From an uncultured Actinomycetes bacterium (GTDB taxonomy: Bacteria; Actinomycetota; Thermoleophilia; Solirubrobacterales; Solirubrobacteraceae), in the NCBI GenBank assembly GCA_937888775.1, contig CALAQT010000217.1:1-24321 (forward strand): 24,321 nucleotides of DNA, written 5' to 3'. Below, one piece after another: positions 7,554 to 16,252 of this stretch (position 1 is its first letter; the number at the start of each line of letters is the position of its first letter). A program made the position numbers and the translations under genes. Under the pieces are notes generated by a model, which was given only the letters and a program-made list of their open reading frames with translations, was not told the DNA's origin and did not search any database.

Positions 7554-9029
7554 GTGCGCTCGGATGTGTCGTCGCTCCTGTGCCCAACGGTAGATTGTGC
7601 GCTGGTTGACCCCGATGCGGGCTGGGAGCTGAGCGGCGAAGAGGCCGTGCAGCGGGTTGATGGTCTCGCCGCCCAGATCACCGCAGCTGGTGTCGTACCG
7701 GGCGACGCGGTTGCGCTCGTTCTCGACCATGGGCCGGGCGCAGTGCTTGCGTTCCTCGCGGTGCTTCGCTGCAACGCAACCGCGATCCCACTGAATCCGC
7801 AGCTGCATTCGCATGAGATGGAGGCGCTGCTCGGCTCTCGGACGCCGGCGCTTGTGGTGCTCGGACAGGAGACTGGTTCACAAGGCGCGCAAGCGGCGAA
7901 TGAGCTGCGCGTGCCGGCCGTCACGCTGGTCGCAGACCGCGACCCTCAGCTGCAGCATGCACCACCGGGGCACATCGATCGGTTGCCCGACCCAGACGCA
8001 GAGGCAGTCGCGCTGCTGCTGCACACGAGCGGCACTACCGGCCGCCCGAAAGCCGTGCCGCTTCGGCAGCGCAACCTCACCGCATCCGCACGCGAGATTG
8101 CCCGCGGCTATGGGCTTTGCGCCGACGACGTTTCGTATTGCCTGATGCCCCTGTTTCACGTCCACGGACTGGTCGCCTCGACGCTCGCTGCGCTTGGCGC
8201 CGGCGGCGCCGTCGTCGTCCCTCGACGCATCCGACCGAGCGCTGTGTGGCAGCACGGACGCGCTCACGGTGTCACCTGGTTCTCGGCGGTTCCCACGATC
8301 CTGGCTAAGCTGCCACCTCGTCCTCAAACCGAAGGCGACCGCCTACGGTTCGTACGCTCCTGCTCATCGGCGCTGGCCCCCTCGTTGTGGACGGCGCTCG
8401 AAGAGCGACTGGGCGTTCCGATCGTCGAGGCCTATGGGATGACCGAGGCTTCCCATCAGATGACGACCAACCCACTGCCACCGCGCGAGCGCCGGCCCGG
8501 GACGGTGGGCACACCGGCGGGCGCGGACGTACGCATACTCGATGCCGACTGGGAGGTCGTGCCGGCCGGCACCGCCGGCGAGGTGGCGGTGCACGGTCCC
8601 GGAGTCGTCGACGGGTACCTCGACAACGACGAAGCCAATGCCGTCTCGTTTCGCGACGGGTGGTTCCGGACCGGGGATCTGGGACGCCTGTCGCCCGACG
8701 GGTATCTCAGCCTTGAGGGTCGTCTCAAGGAGCTCATCAACCGCGGCGGCGAGAAGATCGCCCCACGAGAGATCGACGAGGCGCTCCTTGCTCACCCGGC
8801 GGTGCTCGAAGCGGTCGCGTTCGGGCGCCCGGACCCCAAGTGGGGCGAGGTGGTTGAGGCGGTCGTCGTGCTCGGCACGCCGGTCACGTCTGATGCGCTG
8901 CGAGAGCATTGCAGGGAGCGGCTCGCAGTATTCAAGGTGCCTCGAACAGTGCACATCGTTGAACAGATCCCAAAGGGAGCCACCGGGAAGATCCAGCGGC
9001 GGATGGTCGCCGACACCTTGGGGACATGA
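7554..9029 (+). CDS. AMP-dependent acyl-CoA ligase, oxalate-CoA ligase-like
   Basis: A complete 491-residue ANL-superfamily adenylating enzyme. It shows the phosphate loop LLLHTSGTTGRPKAVPL (A3), VMPLFHVHGL-like CLMPLFHVHGLVAS, the A5 motif EAYGMTEASHQMTTNPLPPR, and the hinge/A7-A8 block GWFRTGDLG...SLEGRLKELINRGGEKIAP. Near the C-terminus the A10 lysine motif is IPKGATGKIQRR. The combination PLFHVHGL, TWFSAVPTI-like VTWFSAVPTILA and YGMTEASHQMT.NPLPP is what I know from oxalate-CoA ligases (plant AAE3, yeast Pcs60 and bacterial relatives), rather than from fatty-acid enzymes. The proposed reaction is oxalate + CoA + ATP to oxalyl-CoA + AMP + PPi, in the cytosol. The start GTG at 7554 has AAGG at 7542-7545; an in-frame ATG at 7437 would add residues unlike the family. 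The stop overlaps the next ATG (ATGA), so the pair is coupled. Substrate assignment is inference. Confidence 0.85.
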   Translation: MRSDVSSLLCPTVDCALVDPDAGWELSGEEAVQRVDGLAAQITAAGVVPGDAVALVLDHGPGAVLAFLAVLRCNATAIPLNPQLHSHEMEALLGSRTPALVVLGQETGSQGAQAANELRVPAVTLVADRDPQLQHAPPGHIDRLPDPDAEAVALLLHTSGTTGRPKAVPLRQRNLTASAREIARGYGLCADDVSYCLMPLFHVHGLVASTLAALGAGGAVVVPRRIRPSAVWQHGRAHGVTWFSAVPTILAKLPPRPQTEGDRLRFVRSCSSALAPSLWTALEERLGVPIVEAYGMTEASHQMTTNPLPPRERRPGTVGTPAGADVRILDADWEVVPAGTAGEVAVHGPGVVDGYLDNDEANAVSFRDGWFRTGDLGRLSPDGYLSLEGRLKELINRGGEKIAPREIDEALLAHPAVLEAVAFGRPDPKWGEVVEAVVVLGTPVTSDALREHCRERLAVFKVPRTVHIVEQIPKGATGKIQRRMVADTLGT

Positions 9030-10060
9030 GGATCGCGGTTGTCGGAGCCGGCGCGATCGGAGCGTTCGTCGGCGCGTGCCTGGCACGTGGCGGTACCGAA
9101 ACACACCTGTTGGCACGGGGGCCGCACCTCGCAGCGATGCGCCGCGACGGTCTGCAGGTGCTCACAGACGCAGAGACCTGGTCGGTGCGCATTCCATGCA
9201 CCGATAACCCGCGAGACATCGGACCGGTCGACTGCGTGATTCTCGGACTGAAGGCCTACGCATACGCGAGCGCCGGAGAGCTGCTGCGGCCGCTGTTGGC
9301 AGCTGACACCGCGGTTGTGCCAGCACAGAACGGGATCCCCTGGTGGTATTTCCACGAGCACGGCGGCCCGTATGATGGTCGGCGCATCGAGAGCGTCGAC
9401 CCTGGCGGCGCTGTGAGCGCTGCGATCCCACCCGAGCGGGTGATCGGATGCGTTGTCTACCCAGCTGTGGTCCTCGAGGCGCCGGGCGTCATTCGCCACA
9501 TCGAAGGGCGCCGGTTCGCGATCGGCGAACCATCCGGCGCGGTAACCGAGCGCTGTCGCTCGCTGAGGCAGGCGATGACGGCCGGCGGGCTGAAGTGCCC
9601 GATCGAAGAGAGACTGCGCGAGCAGATCTGGGTGAAGCTGATGGGAAACGCCGCGTTCAATCCGCTCAGCGCGTTGACCGGAGCGACGATGGCCGAGATC
9701 TGCCGCTTCCAGCCAACACGAGCGCTGGCTGCTCAGATGATGGAGGAGGTTGTCGCCGTGGCCACGAGCCTGGACTGCGACGTGCCGGTCTCGATCGAAC
9801 GACGACTTGAGGGCGCAGAGCGCGTCGGCGATCACCGCACATCGACGCTCCAGGACCTCGAGGCCGGCAAGCGACTCGAGCTGGAGGCGTTGCTGGGCGC
9901 GGTCTTGGAACTGGCCGAGCTCACGGGGATCGAAGTGCCTCACCTACGGGAGATCTACGCAATCGTCTCGCTGCTCGACGGCGTCCGAGCGGGCGTGAGC
10001 GCGGGCAACCGTCGGTCATCGGTCATTGGCGATTCAGGTTCGGAGAGCACCAGTAAGTAA
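9026..10060 (+). CDS. PanE/ApbA-type 2-dehydropantoate 2-reductase-like oxidoreductase
   Basis: A 344-residue member of the ketopantoate reductase family. The N-terminus MRIAVVGAGAIGAFVGACLA is the Rossmann GxGxxG NADPH site. PVDCVILGLKAYA carries the conserved lysine after strand 4. AQNGIPWWYFHEHG is the NG(I/V)PWW signature of a PanE-like side branch rather than of housekeeping PanE. The C-terminal all-helical domain has the family's catalytic-lysine segment IWVKLMGNAAFNPLSALTGA and the HRTSTLQDLEAGKRLELEAL block (R-x-S-x-x-x-D/Q-D/E ...). It is translationally coupled to the ligase upstream. In Methylobacterium a PanE paralogue (PanE2) was reported to act as oxalyl-CoA reductase making glyoxylate. 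With an oxalate-CoA-ligase-like partner, the same role here is plausible but unproven. Ordinary ketopantoate reduction for pantothenate synthesis is the alternative. Confidence 0.87.
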   Translation: MRIAVVGAGAIGAFVGACLARGGTETHLLARGPHLAAMRRDGLQVLTDAETWSVRIPCTDNPRDIGPVDCVILGLKAYAYASAGELLRPLLAADTAVVPAQNGIPWWYFHEHGGPYDGRRIESVDPGGAVSAAIPPERVIGCVVYPAVVLEAPGVIRHIEGRRFAIGEPSGAVTERCRSLRQAMTAGGLKCPIEERLREQIWVKLMGNAAFNPLSALTGATMAEICRFQPTRALAAQMMEEVVAVATSLDCDVPVSIERRLEGAERVGDHRTSTLQDLEAGKRLELEALLGAVLELAELTGIEVPHLREIYAIVSLLDGVRAGVSAGNRRSSVIGDSGSESTSK

Positions 10061-10093
10061 CCATTGGTGTTTGGGCGTGTCACGTAGCAGGCC

Positions 10094-10122
10094 TTGACAC
10101 TGCATTCAAATCGGGATAGCGT
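10094..10122 (+). promoter_or_regulatory. consensus-like sigma-70 promoter with no gene behind it
   Basis: TTGACA at 10094-10099 and TAGCGT at 10117-10122 are separated by 17 bases. Transcription would start near 10129 in the gap between two convergent genes. The next plus-strand frames show no recognisable protein; a strong hairpin follows at 10213-10248. It could drive a small RNA or be the relic of a lost gene. Confidence 0.35.
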
Positions 10123-10212
10123 CGGCCTCCGGAAATGCTGCTGCGGGGGCTGTGCGACGTGAGCCCAGCACCGGAGCCAACGATATTCATTCGCTGCGAG
10201 AACAGTGGGGCG

Positions 10213-10248
10213 CCCGAGGGCGCGGGGCGTCGTTTCGGCGCCCTCGGG
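10213..10248. terminator. GC-rich hairpin between convergent genes
   Basis: CCCGAGGGCGC (10213-10223) is the exact reverse complement of GCGCCCTCGGG (10238-10248), giving an 11-bp stem with a 14-base loop. There is no T-run on either side. It lies in the 323-base gap (10061-10383) between the plus-strand reductase and the minus-strand MFS gene, so it may stop transcription from either side or end a small RNA from the promoter at 10094. The rest of the gap holds nothing I can name. Confidence 0.5.
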
Positions 10249-10383
10249 GCCACCGCGCCGGGCGATGCGGTGCACGGCACCGGCGCGGTCTGGCGGGCAA
10301 TCAGTCGCGCGCAGGGTTTACGCGCGTCGTTTGCCTCCTCGGGTGTCACGGTCACCGCGGGATCGTCCCGGCTCGGTATCGAC

Positions 10384-11731
10384 CTACAGGCCGTCGGCAT
10401 CGGCCGCGCTGGTTGTGCCCTCCGCCCGAGGTTCGGGCGCGTAGTGCCAGAAGCCGGGGATCGCGGTCGCGAGCGCCGCACACGCGCCGACGCACGCCAG
10501 CCCGCCGGCGACCACTGATTGACGCACGCCAAACAGAGACGCCGTCAGCCCTGCGCGTGCGTTGCCGAGCGTGGGGCCCGAGGACCACGAAAGCATCTCG
10601 ATGCCGGCGAGGCGGCCGCGGAGGTGGGCGGGGATCGTCTCGTTCCAGATCGTCGCGCGGAAGATGCCCGAGATCGAGTCTGCGCCGCCCGCGAGCGCTA
10701 GGCAGATGACCCCCAGCGCCACCGATCCGGCGAGGCCAAACAATGCGACGCCCAGGCCCCAGCCAATCGCCGCGATCACAACCGCCCGGCCGTGACGACG
10801 AACATGGCGGGTCCACCCCGAGGTGAGCGCCGCGAGCAGCGAGCCGATCGCCGGCGCGGCGAACAGAAGGCCGGCCGTCGAAGCACCGCCGTGCCCCGCC
10901 GCGATTGCGGGCAGCACGGCGAACGGAATCGCCAGCAGCATCGCAGCGATATCGACAACGTAGGTGCCGACGAGCTCCGGGCGCGAGCGAGCGTAGCGAG
11001 CGCCCTCGAGAATCGCTCCCAGATCTAGCAATCGCGCTGATTCCCCGCGCTGCGGACTTGCTGCCCCCTTGGCGGTGGCCGGTGGCCGCAGCCGCGTGAT
11101 CAACGCAAACGACACCATGAAGCAGGCAGCGTCGACGACGTACGTCGAGCGGTACCCGGCGAGCGCGATCAGGACGCCTCCCAGAGCGGGACCGGCTATC
11201 TGGGCGACATTGAACGCAACGAATTCGATCGCCGCGGCCGCCTTCAGCTCCTCCCGCCCCACGAGCGTCGGAATCAGCGCATCCTGCGGCGGTCGCCGGA
11301 CGGCATCGCATCCGGCCAGAAACAAGGCCGGCGAACAGGACCCACACCCGCGGATGGGTCAATGACGCGTTGGCGACTAGCCCCGCGGATGCGCCCGTGG
11401 CCAGGAAATCCGCGACGAGCAGGAGCTTGCGGCGGTCAACCGTATCCGCGAGCGCCCCGGCGATCAGCGCCAGCGCCAGGATCGGCACGAGCTCGGCCAG
11501 ACCGAGCAGCCCGACCGCGAACGTCGAGCGCGTCAGGTTGTAGACCTGCAGCGGAAGCGCTACGAACGTCACCATTGACCCCACGAGCGAGACCGAGACC
11601 GCGCCCATCAAGAGCCGCAGCTGTGAGCGCCGGCGCAGTAGCCCCAGGTCGAGCGCGACGGCTGCGAGCAGGGAGCGCAGACGGGCCACGATCGTGACAG
11701 GCTCGCACAGCTCGCATCCCGCTACTTTCAT
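10384..11731 (-). pseudogene. MFS exporter (EntS/MFS_3 type), single-base frameshift
   Basis: Two minus-strand frames together make one 12-helix MFS protein of about 430-450 residues. The N-terminal part has LRLLMGAVSVSLVGSMVTFV, ALPLQVYNLTRSTFAVGLLG and the loop 2-3 motif GALADTVDRRKLLL, and breaks off after VWVLFAGL. The C-terminal part continues in another frame with FLAGCDAVRRPPQDALIPTL and goes on to the last helices, ending FWHYAPEPRAEG. At about 11321-11328 the coding strand reads GGCCTTGTTTCTG where GGCCTGTTTCTG would keep the frame, so one extra T explains the break. The pattern fits the enterobactin-exporter-like group of actinobacterial MFS proteins. The start is ATG at 11731 or GTG at 11689; neither has a ribosome site. 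Because the damage is a single base, a sequencing or assembly error is as likely as real decay. Confidence 0.82.
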
Positions 11732-11981
11732 CGCGCTTGCGAGATGTCGATCGCCTTCGCCGACACGGCGAGCGTCCAGGAGCCATGGCCCGATCGGTAC
11801 TCCAGGTCGGCCGGTACCGCGTGGGCTGGTGTGTCGTTGTGGGTCGGGTAGCCCCCGCGGCTTGACATCGTCCTTCCCAGCCCGCGACGCTCCCAGCTTC
11901 GACGCGCAAGACTCCATCCGGCAGCAATCCGCCGACTTCCCTGTGGGCCTTGCACTCTCCAACGGGAACTGCTGCTTGCTG

Positions 11982-12303
11982 CTACACAGCCGGGCTTGCT
12001 TCGGAGAGGAAATCGAGAACCAGTCGGGAGAAGCTGGCTGGAGCGATCTCAAGCGTGCTCAGCGCGTCAGGAGCAGCCATAACGGGATCTTGGGCGTCGG
12101 GGACATCTCAGGACGTCTGACCACGGAGCAAGCTCGCCGCGGGGTGTCGCCTCGCCGAACCCTGGAAGGTCCATCGCGATCACGCGATAGCCGGCATCCG
12201 CGATCACCGAGGACTGCTCCGCCCACATCGTCCGGTCCGCCACCCCGGCATGACGGAGGACGACGGCGGAACCCAATCCAATGTCATCGTTCGGCAAAGA
12301 CAC
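11982..12303 (-). pseudogene. alpha/beta hydrolase reduced to its N- and C-terminal ends
   Basis: From ATG at 12303 the minus strand encodes GSAVVLRHAGVADRTMW, then VIADAGYRVIAMDLPGFGEA and APWSDVL. These are the first strands of alpha/beta hydrolases (HAGVADRRMW...Y.V...DLPGFG...PWSDVL is a frequent actinobacterial opening, with the oxyanion-hole region after strand 3). After VL the homology breaks off. In another frame, from about 12110 down to the TAG at 11982-11984, follows APDALSTLEIAPASFSRLVL then DFLSEASPAV, the typical last helix (P..F...VLDFL). The nucleophile elbow, lid, and catalytic Asp and His regions, about 150 residues, are missing. This looks like an internal deletion joining the two ends, now out of frame. 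Confidence 0.72.
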
Positions 12304-12492
12304 GTGGTGCAGTATCGCTCACGCTCTCAACTCCGAGTGCGGGCCACGCTCCGCTGCAGAAGCTCGTGGCACGTCGGCGTGGCGCACTACGGATTGGGGT
12401 TGCGGCGAGTTTCCGATGCGGCTGGCGGCAGCGTGCCGATGGCATAGCGCCCGGGTGCGCGTACGGTGGTGTTGACCTGAGGATGTGAGCGG

Positions 12493-14121
12493 GTGTCGGA
12501 CCGTATCTCGTACATACACGGAAGCTCGATGACCTCTCTCATCGGGGAGACGATCGGCGCGAACTTCGACCGAATTGCCGGCTCTTATCCGGAGCGGGAC
12601 GTGTTGGTCGTCCGCCACCAGAATGTGCGTTGGACGTACGCCGAGTTCGCCGCTCGTGTCGATCGGCTCGCGCGCGCGCTTGTAGCGACCGGGATGCGGC
12701 CTGGAGATCGCTTGGGGATTTGGGCGCCTAATTGCGCCGAGTGGTTACTGGTCCAGTACGCCTCTGCCAAGGCAGGGGTGATCTTGGTCAACGTCAATCC
12801 GGCCTACCGGACCTCGGAGCTCGAGTACGTCCTCAACCAGTCTGGTTGCCGCGTACTGATCGCCGCCCGTGCGTTTAAGAGCTCGGACTACGTGGCGATG
12901 GTCGATGACGTTGCTCCACGATGCCGCACGCTAGAGCGCGCGGTGTTCCTGGACTCAGCCGATTGGGAGGAGCTGCTGGCAGCGGGCGACCGTGAGCTCT
13001 CGCTGCCCGCGGGGCTGCAGTTCGACGATCCGATCAACATCCAGTACACCAGCGGCACTACCGGCTTCCCCAAGGGAGCGACGCTCACTCATCACAACAT
13101 CCTCAACAATGGCTTCTTCATCGGCGAGACCTGCCGATACACGTCCGAGGACCGAGTCTGCATTCCGGTGCCGTTCTACCACTGCTTTGGGATGGTGCTC
13201 GGCAATCTCGCGTGCACCACGCATGGAGCGTGCGTGGTCATTCCGGCGCCGTCATTCGAGCCACTCGCGACGCTTTACGCCGTTCAGGACGAGCGCTGCT
13301 CCTCGCTCTACGGCGTGCCGACGATGTTCATCTCCGAGCTTGACCTGCCCGAGTTCGACGAGTTCGACCTCACGTCACTACGAACCGGGATCATGGCTGG
13401 CTCTCCCTGTCCGGTGGAGGTGATGCGCAGAGTGATCGATCGCATGCACATGCCTGAGGTGACGATCTGCTACGGCATGACCGAGACCTCACCCGTTTCG
13501 ACGCAAACGAGCGCCGATGACGACATAGATCACCGCACCTCCACGGTCGGGCGGGTGCACCCGCACGTCGAAATCAAGATAATCGATCCGACCAGTGGAG
13601 CGTGCGTGAAGCCCGGCGTATCTGGTGAGCTGTGCACTCGGGGCTACAGCGTAATGCTCGGCTACTGGAATGATCCCGAGCAGACCGCCATAGCAATCGA
13701 CCAGGCCGGTTGGATGCACACCGGCGATCTCGCGACGATGGACCAGGACGGCTACCTCAACATAGTCGGCCGGTCGAAGGACATGATCATTCGCGGCGGG
13801 GAGAACATCTATCCCCGCGAGATCGAGGAGTTCCTCTACACCAACCCCGAGATCAGAGACGTACAGGTGGTTGGGGTTCCGGACGTCCGCTATGGCGAGG
13901 AGATCGCCGCGTTCGTGGTCGCCCGGACGCCGAGCACGTTCGACCCCGAAGCGGTGCGCGAGTTCTGTCGCGGCAAGATCGCGCACTACAAGATCCCGCG
14001 CTACGTGATCCCCGTCGAAGACTTCCCGATGACTGTCACCGGCAAGGTCCAGAAATTCAAGCTGCGCGAGCAGGCAATCGAGTGGTTCGACCTGCACAGC
14101 GCGATCGTGGATACGGCATAG
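12493..14121 (+). CDS. long/medium-chain fatty acyl-CoA synthetase (FadD type)
   Basis: A complete 542-residue ANL enzyme. The N-terminal [20 protein letters not shown] matches the usual SYxHGxSxxPLLGxTIGxxx opening of this group, which supports the GTG start at 12493 over the ATG at 12529. Motifs: [20 protein letters not shown] (ATP loop), [29 protein letters not shown] (A5), [20 protein letters not shown] then [20 protein letters not shown] (hinge and A8), and [16 protein letters not shown] with the catalytic lysine. It would activate a fatty or similar carboxylic acid to its CoA thioester (ATP to AMP + PPi) in the cytosol or at the membrane, for degradation or lipid building. It stands alone; no other beta-oxidation gene is adjacent. 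Chain-length preference cannot be read. Confidence 0.92.
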   Translation: MSDRISYIHGSSMTSLIGETIGANFDRIAGSYPERDVLVVRHQNVRWTYAEFAARVDRLARALVATGMRPGDRLGIWAPNCAEWLLVQYASAKAGVILVNVNPAYRTSELEYVLNQSGCRVLIAARAFKSSDYVAMVDDVAPRCRTLERAVFLDSADWEELLAAGDRELSLPAGLQFDDPINIQYTSGTTGFPKGATLTHHNILNNGFFIGETCRYTSEDRVCIPVPFYHCFGMVLGNLACTTHGACVVIPAPSFEPLATLYAVQDERCSSLYGVPTMFISELDLPEFDEFDLTSLRTGIMAGSPCPVEVMRRVIDRMHMPEVTICYGMTETSPVSTQTSADDDIDHRTSTVGRVHPHVEIKIIDPTSGACVKPGVSGELCTRGYSVMLGYWNDPEQTAIAIDQAGWMHTGDLATMDQDGYLNIVGRSKDMIIRGGENIYPREIEEFLYTNPEIRDVQVVGVPDVRYGEEIAAFVVARTPSTFDPEAVREFCRGKIAHYKIPRYVIPVEDFPMTVTGKVQKFKLREQAIEWFDLHSAIVDTA

Positions 14122-14903
14122 ACGTCAGTCGGGTTTGGCGTCGCGTGGCGGTCGCGATGCATTCTCGTCGGTCTGTCCTGCTGCCAATGACGACGTGTGG
14201 GCCGAGATGGTCCAGGTCCAGGTTAAACGCTTCCGGTCGGATTCTCGGGGCACGCCCAGGAGCGACGCGGAACATCGCGAAGTCGACTCGCGACACGTAA
14301 CTGTCGGGCGCGGATATGCCGGAAAGGTCACAGGGACGCTCCCCCCGAGCGAACAGACCGATACGTTCGCGGCCATCCTGATCCCACCGGGGATTGAGCA
14401 GCGCGAGCGAGCGAGCGCCGGTGACCTCGCGGTCACGCTGCTTGAGCCTGGGACCTTGACCCGGGCGAACCGGTGGCTTGTGATCTTGTAGATGTATCCA
14501 TGACTGCTGCCCTTCGAGTCGTTGTAGAAACCGACCGCGACCCTCCGGTCGTTGACCCCGACTGCAAGGCCCGCTGCCGGGCCTCCTCTGGCGCAAGAAC
14601 ACGATGTCCGATCGCTATGTCGCACCTCCTCTCGACAACATGCGGGGCGAAGGAGGTATCGATGGGCAACCGCAGATCGATCGGCAGCGAGCGCTGGCAG
14701 CGCCGCGAGCGCGACCGCCAGCGACTCAGGGCTGGCGGCCGAGCAGCTGCTCAGCAGACGGGTAGAAGCGAGGGTCACGGTACGTTCCCGCAACTGACTT
14801 TCCGCGTCCGGAGGTTGACCTGCGGGGACGGGAGCTTGAGTTAGCGGGGTCAGCCGCCGGTGATGCCTGGACGGAGGGAATCGTAATCCAACCGACCGGC
14901 GAA
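14122..14903. other. gap with debris; only a HAF-repeat scrap is recognisable
   Basis: This is 782 bases between the FadD gene and the GAF/HD-GYP gene. Open frames of up to 222 codons on the minus strand change character abruptly around 14427. Apart from the HAF-like fragment at 14428-14582, nothing matches a family I know. The plus strand from about 14765 to 14903 stays open in the frame of the GAF gene but has no ATG, GTG or TTG start. A small repeat of GCGA units lies near 14403-14416. Confidence 0.45.
14428..14582 (-). pseudogene. HAF-repeat extracellular protein fragment
   Basis: About 50 residues on the minus strand read GLAVGVNDRRVAVGFYNDSK, then GSSHGYIYKITSHRFARVKV and PGSSSVTA. This is one HAF-type repeat (GINDxGxVVGFYxDxxGxxHGFLY...F..I.VPGAxxT), a repeated motif of secreted proteins. 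Full proteins carry many such repeats. Sequence before and after loses the pattern in all frames, so this is a relic of a larger gene. The function of the family is not known to me. Confidence 0.5.
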
Positions 14904-16009
14904 GTGGAGATGGCGCTCTCGAGTCCCGGCGAGTTCCAGCGCCCCGAGCTCGGCGTCTCGCAGTTACCGCAGCATCTGACTCCGCTGGCGGACATCGCTC
15001 TGCAGCCGAGCATCGATCAGGCTGTCGAGGCGGTGCGCGAGTTCTTGGGTATGGACATCGCCTATGCCACCGAGATCGTCGGCGGCGATCACCATCTGCG
15101 TGTGCTGCAAGGCGACGGGGAGTCCTTTCACGCTCGCGTGGGACTGTCCTTGCCGGCGGAGCAGACCTACTGTGACCGCGTGCTCGGGGGCCGGCTCCCG
15201 AACGTGATCCCCGACGTGCAGGGCGAGCCCCGCGCCGCCGACCTGCCGATCACGAGGGTAATGGGCATCGGTGCGTTTACGTCGGTCCCGCTGACTTTCT
15301 CGGACGGGCGCGTCTACGGAACTTTGTGCACGGTCAGCCATAGCGCCAAACCTTCACTTGGCTATCGAGAACTGCAATTCCTGCACGTCTTCGCGCGGAT
15401 GATCGTTGATCAGATCGAGCGCGAGGAGATCAAGGACTCCGTCCGCGAACTCGAGCTTCAAGCCGCGGTCGCCAAGACCCTGGTCGCCTCAGTCCAAGCA
15501 CGGGATGCCTACACCGGCGAGCACTCCCAAGCGGTGGTCAAGCAGGCCGGGGCAGTCGCGCGACATCTCGCGCTCAACGACCGAGAGGTCGCCGATGTCG
15601 AACAGGTCGCGCTGCTGCACGACATCGGAAAGATCGCGATCCCCGACGCGATCCTGCAAAGCGCGGACCGCTAACCGGCGCGGAATGGAAGATCATGCGC
15701 ACCCACCCGATCAGCAGCGAACGGCTGATCCGAGACGTGCCGGGACTCGCGCGCCTAGCCCCCGCGATCCGCGCCGAACACGAACGCTGGGACGGCACCG
15801 GATACCCTGACGGACTGGCGGGCGACCAGATTCCGATCGCCAGCCGAATCACCTTCGTCTGCGACGCCTACCACGCCATGACCACCGACCGACCCTACCG
15901 CCAAGCGCTCCCAGCAGCCGAGGCACAAGCACAGATCTCCGCGGGCATCGCCACCCAGTTCTGCCCGACCGCCGCCCAAGCGCTGCTTCACCTACTCATA
16001 GAGTCCTAG
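14904..16009 (+). pseudogene. GAF plus HD-GYP c-di-GMP phosphodiesterase, frameshifted
   Basis: The first frame (14904-15674) has a GAF sensor domain at residues about 30-165 (LTPLADIALQPSIDQAVEAV ... FTSVPLTFSDGRVYGTLCTV), a helical linker, then the start of an HD-GYP domain: RDAYTGEHSQAVV and LLHDIGKIAIPDAILQ. It stops at TAA 15672-15674. The domain continues in the next frame (PLTGAEWKIMRTHPISSERL ... AEHERWDGTGYPDGLAGDQI ... CDAYHAMTTDRPYR) to the stop at 16009. All HD-GYP metal and GYP motifs are present across the break, so a single-base gain (or two-base loss) near 15664-15668 is the only defect. HD-GYP proteins hydrolyse cyclic di-GMP; GAF binds a small ligand or chromophore. The start GTG at 14904 is the only option in an otherwise start-less open frame. 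A sequencing error is quite possible. Confidence 0.83.
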
Positions 16010-16022
16010 CTCCGAGCGGGCT

Positions 16023-16057
16023 GGCGGGCAGCAGCGCGTATTGCTGCTTTTCCCGCC
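16023..16057 (+). terminator. hairpin after the HD-GYP gene
   Basis: GGCGGG (16023-16028) pairs with CCCGCC (16052-16057), and just inside GCAGCA (16028-16033) pairs with TGCTGC (16042-16047). A TTTT bulge (16048-16051) sits on the 3-prime side. It lies 14 bases after the stop codon. There is no T-run after the stem, but strong GC hairpins without one are common terminators in actinobacteria. Confidence 0.5.
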
Positions 16058-16252
16058 TCTCCGCTGCGTTGCCAGAGCAGACGTGGGGCCGAGCGAGAGA
16101 CAAGGCCTCCCAGTTCGCTCAGAAAGAACAGCATGCGCCCGAGTTCGAGGACCGGGATCGGGATCTTTAAGGGAACGTAGTTCGCCGCCACAGCTTATGT
16201 GGGAACGGCCCGATGTTGGTCGCGGCCGCGCACGTGAGACTCGTGGGCTGTG

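Noticed and set aside
8364..9943. Two long minus-strand frames (250 and 383 codons)
   Set aside because: They are exact antisense shadows of the intact ligase and PanE-like genes.
10352..12052. 566-codon minus-strand open frame as one protein
   Set aside because: Only its middle part is MFS-like; the beginning is non-coding in character and the end is the MFS C-terminus read out of frame, so the frameshifted MFS gene explains it better.
11694..12488. 264-codon plus-strand open frame
   Set aside because: It is antisense to the alpha/beta hydrolase remnant and the MFS start; no domain is recognised.
15664..15674. Programmed frameshift in the HD-GYP gene
   Set aside because: There is no slippery heptamer or downstream structure, and HD-GYP genes are not known to use recoding.
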